Shown here: piece after piece, positions 1-11,500 of the stretch
Position numbering within the stretch: the first letter of the stretch is position 1
How the letters are laid out: every line of letters starts with the position of its first letter
Assembly: GCF_964204645.1 (NCBI RefSeq)
Contig: NC_134027.1
Coordinates: 13,940,485 to 14,004,484 of the forward strand
Origin: Tubulanus polymorphus
Lineage: Eukaryota; Nemertea; Palaeonemertea; Tubulaniformes; Tubulanidae
DNA: 64,000 nucleotides
Direction of reading: 5' to 3'
Translations under genes and position numbers: made by a program
Notes under the pieces: generated by a model
What the model saw: only the letters and a program-made list of their open reading frames with translations
Told to the model about the DNA's origin: nothing
Databases searched by the model: none

Positions 1-915
1 TACTACGTGTTTTAGCAATCATACCGGATTTTCTATCGCAAATTTTGCGTACAACTCAAGCGGCCTAAAAACGATCACCTATCACCCCCGTTATCAGAAC
101 ACTGAATCCAAATATCAAGTGTTAGTCCAGCTTACGGATAATATGTTTTATGCAGGTATTTAGTTAATATCCTGTGGATTTGGAAAAGATTGGTATGCAC
201 TGTACAAAAAATAGAATATTGATAATGGATGAAGACCGCGGCCAAATCTCTGTAGTAATAAATTCATTTATATTGTAAATATCCGTAAATATCCGGTAAA
301 TGAAAATACGATATTGTAAAGCTAACCGTTTTAAGCCCGCGGGCAAATCACTGGGAGTTATAAATTCATTTGTACTTGATTTGATTCTCATGGCGAGGAG
401 AACTTGCAGCGGATCCATGGAACGATGCGATTCATCGATCTTTACAGATCGACAGTGCTTATGATATTTGTAGTAGTAAATATCCTGTGGATCGGTAAAG
501 TGTAATGATGAAGAAAATGGATAATTGTTAAAATCACTGTTTGAGAACAGCGGCTGAATGTGAAGACTTGCTGCAATAAATTATTGTAAAAAATTGTTTA
601 TTTATACTCGACTTGATAATCGAAGTGACAAGCAGCGGCAGTGGATTTCGGAATGACAACTCTGGAAAACATGTCGCCTCATTGAATGAGGCTCAATTCT
701 TGATGTTTACGGCCCAACAGTGCTTTAGTAACGTTGATTCATCAAAATGCGCACGGAGTATTTGTAGATCGAAGCGAGCTGAAGGATATCATACGGATTG
801 TATCGGCAACAATGGCAAGGTAACAAAGCCTATGTTTTTTAAGTAAAAATAGTGTGGAATAAAATAATAGTAATAAATATAGCTGCAAAGCGGTGATAAC
901 GGGTTTCTGCCTTGC
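1..915 (-). repeat. Repeat A, copy 1 (inverted, truncated by window edge)
   Basis: Read on the minus strand, this stretch aligns along its whole length with 55350-56360 and 59930-60930. Shared landmarks include the ATATAGCTGCAAAGC stretch (about 880-895), two blocks about CCCCATTCAATG and CGACATG, and the (A)TACATACCGATC-like block near 190-210. No intact protein is visible; short open frames in it are not conserved between copies. Repeat A is unclassified, and no terminal repeats were found. In the two downstream copies it is bracketed by the 31-bp satellite, so satellite on the opposite strand may lie just left of position 1. Confidence 0.8.
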
Positions 916-2490
916 TGGATACAATGTCGCACAAGGGCGCGTTTCACCGAAATCAGTTTATAACAATCGCAATTTTAAAGGAGTCAGACCTAGGGGTCAG
1001 CACATCCAGCCTTTTCATGAAATGGCAAATGATGAGATTCTGTTGGTTAAATTTCTCCAAATACACTCCCAGTTCATAGACTAGTCAATCATAGGCTAAG
1101 ATTAATTTACACAATTCAATTTGTTTTCATATTTAGCACAAACAGTGACTGGAGCTTGCAGGAACAAATACCTCAGATAAATCTTTGCCCTTGGTCTTAT
1201 TGATTTGAATGTGGGATAGAATTGAATTATTGAAATTTGCTCAATAAAACAAAATTGAATTGTATTTGCTGTTTTACGTTGTTCATTAAAGTAAAATTGA
1301 ATTGGACTTGATATTTATTTTGCAGAATAAAATTTGATTGAATTTGCAGTTTGAGCACATGGCTAATTAGCATATCGAGGTCATCTATCCGATTTGAGAA
1401 AAAGCTATTTTTCCCGGACTTCGATTATTGTCAATGATATATTCGGTAGTGCAAATAAAAATATTCCTCTGAAAAACCAAATCAACTAAAGATGTCACAG
1501 AAATCGATATTGAAATTTCCATTTTAGATCTTAAAATAAAACCTGGAAGTAAAACGGTAGACGATACCGCGGGTTCGCGTGAACACCTGTTGATCTCTGC
1601 GGCTAAGCCATTCATAGAGAGGAGTCTTTGCTTTCTGATTGGCTTTTACAAAGAGACATTTCTGCGATCAGATTTTGGCGAAAAAGCTCATATATATTTT
1701 AACGAGGCCCCCTTTCAAAATTTCTTCATAGGGTTTGGAGAATGGATAATGTTCTAATGAATGATTTGTATGAATATATGCTCAGTTGCACAGTTAAAGA
1801 GCCTTTACTCTGGAAACCATGTCATTCAAATTCACTCAATTTGTATAGTAATAGGCGTAGACGTATATAAAAATTAGCGTAGTGTTCTTTTATCTTTTCA
1901 GATTTGTGCTAACAAGATTTTCAAGATGGCCCTGATGATAATAATTAAACGTTGATTACCTACAATAGGGGTGAATATCATATCTGCCCTAATCCTCACA
2001 CTTAGATTCACGAAAAATCCATCAAGAATTGTAGGTTGTATCGGCCATATCTATGGCCGATAACCTTCATCTAAATAGTGGTGGACATCTGACCTGCCCT
2101 AATCCTTACACTAAGTTTGAGAAAATTCCAGCCCTAGAATTGTAGGCTGTATCACACTAACGAGGTCTCAAGTATGTGCTTTTCAGCCATGACACATACA
2201 CCCCAATGAATTTGGCGTTTAATTGATTAAAATGATATGAAACAAATTACAGAAGTGACATGCTGGGTGTCCTATTCGCCTACAAAACTAGAGCCCCTAC
2301 AGAGCTTCTGTCTTTTAAGACCCAATTCAGTTCAATATATCAACTGGCATAGATGAAGAATTTTTGTTAGCATTAAATTATTTCAAATGATGGTACATTG
2401 TTCTTGAAAAAATCTCCATGGTTAAATGTCCATGGCTTTTTAAACATTTAAATCAGTATGACATTAAGTTATTGCTTCATAGTATACCTA
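916..2490. other. Unassigned intergenic/intronic DNA
   Basis: AT-rich, with no convincing gene. It contains an imperfect direct repeat of about 75 bp (1969-2042 and 2082-2156), with a perfect 10-bp-arm palindrome at 2039-2062 at the end of the first copy. Several A/T-rich AAATTGAATT motifs lie between 1215 and 1345. The region is downstream, in gene sense, of the last visible MARCHF6 exon and is probably intron. Confidence 0.5.
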
Positions 2491-2491
2491 C

Positions 2492-2553
2492 TCGTTCCCA
2501 AGTTAATTCTTCAGCTGCTCTATCCCATTCAATAGGATTCCAATTATTTTCAT
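2492..2553 (-). CDS. MARCHF6: MARCHF6 exon: [13 protein letters not shown] segment
   Basis: The acceptor reads ATTCTAG before 2553. The first two bases complete a split Asp codon from the preceding exon (3821-3707). Twenty codons follow, including [19 protein letters not shown], a highly conserved MARCHF6 loop sequence. I place the donor at GTAGGT (2491-2486, phase 0); a competing GTATAC four bases downstream is possible. The next expected exon (GLDGSLVFLEHVFW-like) was not found in positions 1-2490, so the gene continues off the left edge. Confidence 0.88.
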
Positions 2554-5500
2554 CTAGAATGAATAAAAGATGTCAATAGCTAATAGTCAGACAAAATTTT
2601 TCTAATTAAAAAACAGGTCCAAAATAATTGAACTACAAAATAATCTCTGCAATTTTCATTACATGAAAAACAAAACAGATATCAAGGTGACCATAGGAAG
2701 AGAATTCCAAGATTGCAGCATATAACTTGGGGTCCAGGGACACCATGCCCACTTGGAAGTGGTTTCAAATGCTCAACAATCTAACAATTTCAATATTCAA
2801 TACCCCATCCAATGACCTTGAAACTCACCACAATCATAGAACATGTCAGCAGCTACGAGTTTGTAATTGATTGTGGTAACAAAATAAGCCTAGGTACCAA
2901 TAAAATAAGGAAACACTAAGTTACTCTTCTATTCAACGCCCCTGGTGACCATATAGAATAACTAATGACCTTGAAACTCACCACAATCATAGACCATATC
3001 ATGAGCTACAACTTTCCAATTGATTGTGGCAACAAAATATGCATAGTTACGAATATAATTTAGAAATACTAAATTATTATATTGTTCAACGCCCCCGGTG
3101 GCCAAATACAAAAACCAATGACCTTGAAACTCAATACAATCATAGAACATGTCATGAGCAACAACTTTCCAATTGATTGTGGTAACACAATATGCTTTGG
3201 GTATCAATATAATGTGGAAAAACTTTTTTCCACCTACGAATGAGTACTGATGACACCAAGTTGGCCGCCAATTGCGTCACAATTGGCTGATCAAAAATAC
3301 CTGTCTCAGGTATAAAAGATTCCTTTCCAAAGAATACCCCTCACAAATTCCAATGAAAAATGGCAAACCATTATGAAGCAACAGGACTCAGAATTCAGGC
3401 AAAAATTGACATTTTTGGGCACACAGGAAAGCTATCTTGAGTCCGATCGACCCAATTTTTCTCATGCTGATGGGCCTTTGAGGGATACGAATATATACAT
3501 GAATAAAGCTAAATGGCTAAAGTCCATAATAAATTAATAAATAAGCAACGCATGCCGATGAATTTTAATGGGGTTAGAGATCTATTTACAGTTTTGAGGA
3601 GAAACTAAGCTTCATTCGAAAGTTATTTTGTACCAAAGGAAGAAAGTTACATATGCGATAGCAAAATGGAGTTCGCTAATGCGAAAGTCCATAAAAACAT
3701 ATTTACCATGAGGTACTTGATTACCATTATTTTGAGCTGCATGTACCTGTTCCTCAGCTTGATTATTTGGATTTTCAACCACTAATCCCTCATCAGCATT
3801 CCCATTTTCCACAGGCACGGCCTACAAAAGAATTCATCTCAATGTCTACATAAAAGATATTACCATTGGGGTAAGGGGCTAAAATCCCACTAGTGTGTGC
3901 TAATTCTGTTTTCAACTAACCAATAAGCTAATTTTCTAGATCCCCAGATATTTACTATAAACTATTAGGTTCGGCGTTTTAGACTGATAAGTTATGTTAG
4001 AATCTATGAAATTCTAATGCTTCGAAAGATTTCTAAATAAGAGTGCTCAGTATCAAAATAGAATAACTCACTGCCCTGACCAACACAGCACATTTTAACC
4101 TGTTGTACAAAATATACTTATTAGGAATTTCAACTCATCTAGTGTTTTTTCTTTTAACCACAATGAATTTATTTTACAAAAAAAACAAGAAAATTAACAA
4201 AATAAACAAACCACCCAAAGTGTCATGTTGACATTATATGTGTGGTAACTCAACTAATGTAATCAAATACTAAGCATACATAAGCAACATACCATAAAGA
4301 TTTCACGAAATTATCTCAAACGGTTTTCGAGTTATCGTGTACATGGGAAGTTCCCGTGTCGAAAGTAGGTCATAAGTCGGCCAGGTAGAGAGAGGTCAGT
4401 AAATAGGAAATGAAAAGCAGTAAGCATCACCGGCGCGTAAAACAGGCACTGACGCTTAACCTGACCACAATTGCAACAATATAAAGACAAGTGAAACATA
4501 TAATGAATGCTGAACACACAGCCTATGAACCCTTTTATTGTGCACTGTTACAAATCGGATAACAAATCGATTGTCAGCCCCAAACCCCTCCTTATTTTCC
4601 TTTCCTTTGTGTTGATCTCAAGAATGATCTTCTTCAAGAAAAGTTCAAGATTCAATTCGGCGAATCAATACATTTATTAAAATGATTACTCAAATTGATT
4701 TGATAAGTCAAGTAAATCAGTCGATTTGTCAAACTGAATTGAGTATACATGTATTTACATGGATAGATAGGACGGCAGAAAAAGAATCAGTATGTCCAAG
4801 TGATCTGCCACTAACTCTTCTAATTTCTAAATGAATATGCACACAATAAAATGCATGAAATGTGTTTTGTATTGATATCTCACTATGATATGTATTTCAT
4901 TTGACATTCCTCGTTTTTGTGCAGTTCAGAAAAGTGTAAGCAAATCTAATTTTAAAAGCCGAATTAGCTGGCCACAGTGGTTGGTATTGACCATTCCTTT
5001 GTTTGCCAAGGTTTTATTGCCACCAGTCTATAGGCCTTTATCTAGCCAATGAGATGCATGGTATTGATAGAACGAAAACAAAAGGTCTACATCTGATTGG
5101 CTAGATATATAGACTGGGAGCGGGAACCCGTCTGCCCAAGAATCAATATAGTGGATCAATGAAGATTTGCAGTTAGGGTGTGTTAGTTCACTGACTGAAA
5201 GCGATAAAACCCTAGCAAGCGGGGATGATATTTTGATATCAAAATAGGGATTGGCCGTTATCTATCTAGTTGGTATATTTTGTTTTATTTACAAACCCAC
5301 CACACCTGCCAGGAGCAAAACAGGGGGTTTGATTTTGAAATTGGAAGTCGAAGTACGGATATAATTTTGTAATCAGTGGTCGAGGTTTCTTTTTGTTTAA
5401 ATCGATGTACATAATAAGGAAATTAGGTTCCGGTTCATTCAACCAATCTTTCAACAAGTCTACACTGGCAAGCGACTGAATATTGATATTAGTAGGATCT

Positions 5501-8500
5501 TTTTTCATGTGATAGAAATAAATGTAATCAATCCATGGCACTATGGTAAATGTAGATATTCTTGTTCCTCCAACTGATGCTCATAATTAATTATAAGCAT
5601 CAGGTGGGCGAACAAGAATATAATTGATTAAAAGCATTGACTGCTTAAATTTGTGCGGTGATTTACACACGGTGATTGAATGAATATATTGAATTGAATT
5701 GAAACACATGGCGCGAGTAAACGCACTGTTTATGACAGTTTTATCATCGATGACAGTGTACCTTTACTTCTTCATCATGTAAACTATATTACAGGTTATA
5801 ATCTACATTATGAATAATTACTTACTACGTAAAATAAATGCTAAACCGAAAACAAAATCTAACAGCCTAATGTCAATGATCGTGCCGCCGGGTTTGGGTT
5901 TTTGCATAATAAAATATAATATCAAATTTAAAGTAAACATAATATAGCTGCAAAGCAGCAATAACGGGCACAGCATTGTTCATAATTGTTCAATTTCTTT
6001 ATCTTGTCTGGATACTGTGTCCACCACGATTGCGTGTATGCTGACGAAACCGCACCATGCTATTTCAAATGAAGAATCGCATTCAATGGTCAAGACAGGT
6101 TTATAAAAGGAAGGTCTACAAACAGTCAATTAGGCCTACTTGAAACCATGGATGACAGGACCAGATAGCCTTATTTGACTCTGGAAAAATCAAAATCTTA
6201 GGCCTTAATTAGTCTTTATCAATTTTGAAAAAGCATTTGATAAGGTACGACATCAGCGATTACTAAACAAGCTATTAGGAAACGGTATCAATGATGGGTC
6301 GCTTAAATAGCTCAGCAGTTTTCTCCGTACGAAAACAGGTGGCCAAAATCAACGGAATTGTCTAATCTTGAAAATTGGTAGGTCTAGTGGAGTGGCACAA
6401 GGTAGTATCCTAATCTTAACTGTCCTGATGAATGATATACAGAGTAATCCAAAATGTACAGGACCTAGCAAAATTTCCAAAATGACCTAAACAGACTGAG
6501 TTCCCTTCATGGTCAGAAACATGGAAGATGAGCTTCAACCTGAAAAAGGCATAATATGGATATCGGATACAAAGAAAACCCAGGTCCAATTTATACCTTT
6601 TTGTTCGAGTGTGAAGATTATTTTCTTCGAAGGAAGATAACTCATTATAACGAAAAAGCTATTTAGTTCCACAAAACATTTTTTCTTTCGAATTAAAAAT
6701 GCTTCCATCGACCAATACACTTATGTTTCAACAAGAAAATTTTGTTTGAATGAAGACAATGCTGTTCGACCGAACAATATAAATTTTTGTTCGAATAAAA
6801 CACTATGTTATATTTCGAACGAAAGACTTTTGTCCCGAAAGAAAAATTTGTTGAGTGAAAACACTTTTGTTCGAACGAAAGTTCGGATGAAAACAATTCT
6901 GTTCGATTGAACAATATACACTTGGTTCAAACAAAAAACCTTTCGTTTTGACAAATAGATTTGCTCGAATCAAACACTATGTATCAACATAAGATTCCAG
7001 CCTAAGTAACACATCAAATCAGACGATCAACTATATAGAATCAAAGTGAAAGCAAAGAGCTCCATGCTTATTATATTTTTGTTAATTTTAGCTACTTATA
7101 TAATCATGTGACCAATGGGGGCCATGTTACTACAACCACCTGTTTACAAAATCAGACTTGAAAAAAAATTATATTGGCTTACGTCAGATATACTGCCTCA
7201 AAGGCTTATTGCTGAGAATATTTTGTCAAACACTTCTTATCTATCCAATGATGTCATTCTAAGTGCAATTTGAGGCAAACATAGAAAAAGGCAAGAAGCA
7301 CTCCTTACCATCAAATGAAAGGCGTATCAATTAGCTAGCCGGTATCGGCAAGTGATAACAAAATATACCTCGTTACCCATATAATATGGAAATACATCGT
7401 GTACTTAGTTATTCTACTATTTAACGCCCCTAGTGTTCATATGCATAACCCACTGTTCTGAAACGCACCACAATCATAGAACATGACATGAGCTACAACC
7501 TTGCAATTGATCATGGTAAAAAAATATCCCTAGGTACCAATATAATAAGGAAATACTAAGTTATTCTACTATTCAACGCCCCCTGGTGACCATAATATAG
7601 GCCTAGACGTATCGGCCCCATACCGCGCGGTTGCGCCACCGCGCGGGATTTACGCGAAGCAGCAAACACAAACATGGCCACTCTCTCAATTTTCAATGAT
7701 AGAAATCGTGTGTGCATTTCAATTATTTCGGCTGTTAGGGTTTTAAGGCACAATATAAGTTGATGATGTGATATGGCAATGTTAATTAATGATAATTCCG
7801 CAGTGAAGCTAGTCACGAACGGTGCCGATTGAGTGTACAGCTGCCAAAAACACTGAAATCTGCGTAGTTGCGTAACTATTTGCAGTGAATTGCAGACGAA
7901 ACATGAAGCCTTAACGGCCGTTTAAAAAAAAATTAAACCAATTGCAATTGTAAAATAAAAATGAGATAGAACCTAAGTTACAATTCTGGCCATTTCTAAA
8001 AATATTATTACTAATTTTTAGACAGTGCGGAATGTTTAGTTTTCCAACAATAATGAGGGGTGGTAGGTAGTCATGCAATTCAAGTCACAGGGCTGCCAAC
8101 CTTTCAAAATTCCATTTAGGGATGAATGGCAGATTAATTAGGAATATTGAAGGTTTCAATAGGAATATATCGAAACCGAAGAAATTGTGACTTTTCCAAG
8201 TAGGAATATTTTGCTTTCAATTAGGAATACCTTTCACGTGTAATATATGAAAGCTGGATATGAAAATATGGAATTATTAGCAAAATAAAAAATCAGCAAA
8301 TTCTACAGAATGTATTTTTTCTTTATTATTTTATGAAAGAAAAAAATCAACTGTGTTTATCAAAAATATACAATAGACTAAAAATAAGAACATAAAACTG
8401 GCATAAATTGTCAAACGAATTACATAACACTATACAGCTGTCATGCGAATATATCCATTTCCAGCATCAATTCCATGATACTGTCCAAGAGAGACTCCAC

Positions 8501-11500
8501 GTACAGAACTGAAAGATACAAACAGTAAAAAGTCTCTAAATCTACATGCTACTCGATGGTGCTGCCATCTGCCAAATATGCGAACTAAAAGTTTACTTTG
8601 AGATGCACTGCTCAAAAGCATCTTAAATTATCTTTTTAAATCAAACTAACACAAGAGTGACAACATTAAGGTTCAAACTAGCAAAGCAATTGCTTACCGA
8701 AACATTTCAAAGAGTCCACACGTTGAAATCTAACCCGGATCTTCGAATGCTAATCGCGCTGCGAAAACGAGCTAATTACCGCAGTAAACCGATTCTTCTC
8801 CGAAACGATGCGGAGCAATTTGACAATAACAATCACATTTTGCCACATGTCATAATATTTTCACAAAAATGATTGAAAACAACGTATTTTAAAACGAATG
8901 AACTTTATTTTTATTCTTGAAACAAATTAAAAAGCTGCTCTCCTACTACGAAATAATCGTACGCCATGCGTAGATAAAATCAATAACACAGCTACTCTCA
9001 TACACACACACGCACGCACGCGCGCGCTAGTAAGCGCTGTTTATCGCCTGACCCACGTACACAGTATATAGCCACGCACTCATCCACCGCGGGCGTGCAT
9101 ATAAATTCCCCACCTATTCAATTCTGTTCTACCAAATCATCATATTGTGTTACAATGCGCTGGCGGGTGGAAAATCGGACATCGCCGAAAAAGAAAAAAA
9201 GTCGGAATTTTGTATACCCGATCGTATCGTCGGAATTTCTTCACGCAAATCGGGAGGATTCCGAATAATTCGGGAGGGTTGGCAGCCCTGAAGTCATCAT
9301 TTATTACACGTTACTTCCGTGTTGTTGAAAATCTCGCGAGTCCTGGACCAAACCCCATTGAACAATGTGATCTGTGTGCTGGCCACAAATGCACACAGAT
9401 CACACTACACTACCCATTACACACTCCAGTACCCACAGCTTTCATATATCCATCCAAATATTTAGAGTGTCTTTTTTCCTGGATCAACTAATGACCTTAA
9501 AACCACCTCAATTGCAGACCATGTCATGAGCTACAACTTTGCAATTGATTGTCGTAACAAAATAGGAAATACTAAGAAATACTAATAAATTGCCCATGGG
9601 CAAAGTGTGGTTTACCTTGAAAGCTAGAGGTTGTTTGGAATAAGGGCATTGCTTGAAAAATCTTTTTAATTCGTGACTTCAAAGTTCCACAAGTTTATAT
9701 CGTATTTTATCTTTCTTAAAGAATCATTTTGTAGTCAAATAAGACCAAAGATATACATTTGGTTACGGTCCACGTCCAAAATTTTGTAGGGTACAGGTAG
9801 GCGTGGCAGGGAAACTATTTTATATTTTTAAAAAAAATATGTTTCACAATATGAAGAAAATATTCAAATAAGGCCATCCCAAAATAATTGTCTGTTTGCC
9901 GTAACACCGACTCAACTTTTCAGGATGAGTCGGTAAATTTTTGGGCAAAAAAAACAAATTTAGGCCTATCACCTTTTTTACATGGAAACAATATCGCAGA
10001 AATCTAATAGCGTAGATTTCGAGAATTATTCTAAAATTATAATTTCGTCCAGAGCATCATAATGAATCAGTACATTGAATATATGCGTGCTTTTACGTTA
10101 TCAGCTTTAGTCACTATGAGAATGAATGGCAGCTTATTGGAACACCGCCGGTTTCCTGGAAAACTTAAATTAGCCACATGTCAAGGCATTTTTTTACACG
10201 ATGCACACTTGAATTCAAACATACGTAGCTAATACGTCGGAAGTGTCGGTCTGCCGTTTTTATCAAAAATAAAATTTATTTCAATGAATCCCAGAAAAAA
10301 GTTTTCACTCGGTACCTTTGAAGTCGGGTCGGTCGGGTTACGGCAAACAGACCATTAATATGGGATGGCCTAATATTCATATGATGTCACGTAGGGTGGC
10401 TGACTATTGGGTCTTGGAAACCTCTTCCAATGTTTGCCGCGGAAGTTAAAATACCGGTGCAGAAGAAATCGGCTATTAGATGGTTTTAAATCCTGGAATT
10501 TACAACTACAATATTCAGACCTCGACCTATACTTGTAGTTTGCTGCTTAATATTTTCAGGTCACAAGAAATTACAATTTATTACAAATTCTATCAAACAG
10601 AAAACACAGCGCTCATCTTCTGCTATGATTATTCAGCCTATTTTCATGTCAAACGTGCACGCGTTACAGCATCACCTTTAGTAGTGTACTGTACGAGCTT
10701 GTGTGTGTGTCATGTAGCACTCCGCGCGCACGTGGAGGCCTCGTGTAAGTGAATGTTCGCTTACACCTCAATGTCAATCAAAACAATCACCGGGTATTAA
10801 AAAGAAACAATACCTATGGCAGATGTGTGAAATAATAACATCCTCATCAACAATGACAATTTGAAATTAGGAAATTGAACTGTAAACGGCACCTAGTCCA
10901 ATGAAACGTACACCCTTCTATTGCTTTCCCATAATTATTTTAGTAGCGCCGGAATTCCCTGTATATCCCAAAAACAGCCAATCCCATTCGCTCCCAGAGA
11001 CGACGCCCCCCAATCAAGGTCATTGCAATTTTATACGCGAGAGCTAAGAATTTTCCCGCCAAAAACAGTTTTTTGTAGAATTTTAACTCAGTTGACCATG
11101 TCATCGACGGAGGTTCGGCATGTCTTCAATCGCATCGATTATACATCGTTTAAACTGAGAACCAATGAAACAAATGCTCACATAAAAAAACGTACCGCGA
11201 TTTTACATGAATTGGCTCAACGCCAACATCATATCGCTGACAAAGGTAAACCAAAAATACTAAGAAATACTAAGTTATTGTATTATTCAATGCCCCCTAG
11301 TGACCATATACAAACAAATTACCTTGAAACTCACCAAAATCATAGAACACATTATGAGCTGCCACTTACCAATTTATTGTGGTTACAAAATATGCTTAGG
11401 TATCAAAATAATGTGGAAAAACTATTTTCAACCCACGAATGAGTACTGATGACACAAAGATGGCCGCCAATGGCGTCATAATTGGCTGATCAAAAATACC

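Noticed and set aside
5266-5541. 91-codon minus-strand ORF in the MARCHF6 intron
   Set aside because: No recognised domain, no matching splice phase with the host exons; kept only as a note.
8430-8872. Two short ORFs repeated identically at 21552-21994
   Set aside because: Their identity in both copies reflects recent transposition, not coding constraint; no domain is visible.
10921-11442. 173-codon ORF
   Set aside because: Runs across the junction of repeat C and a family B element; a chance chimera.
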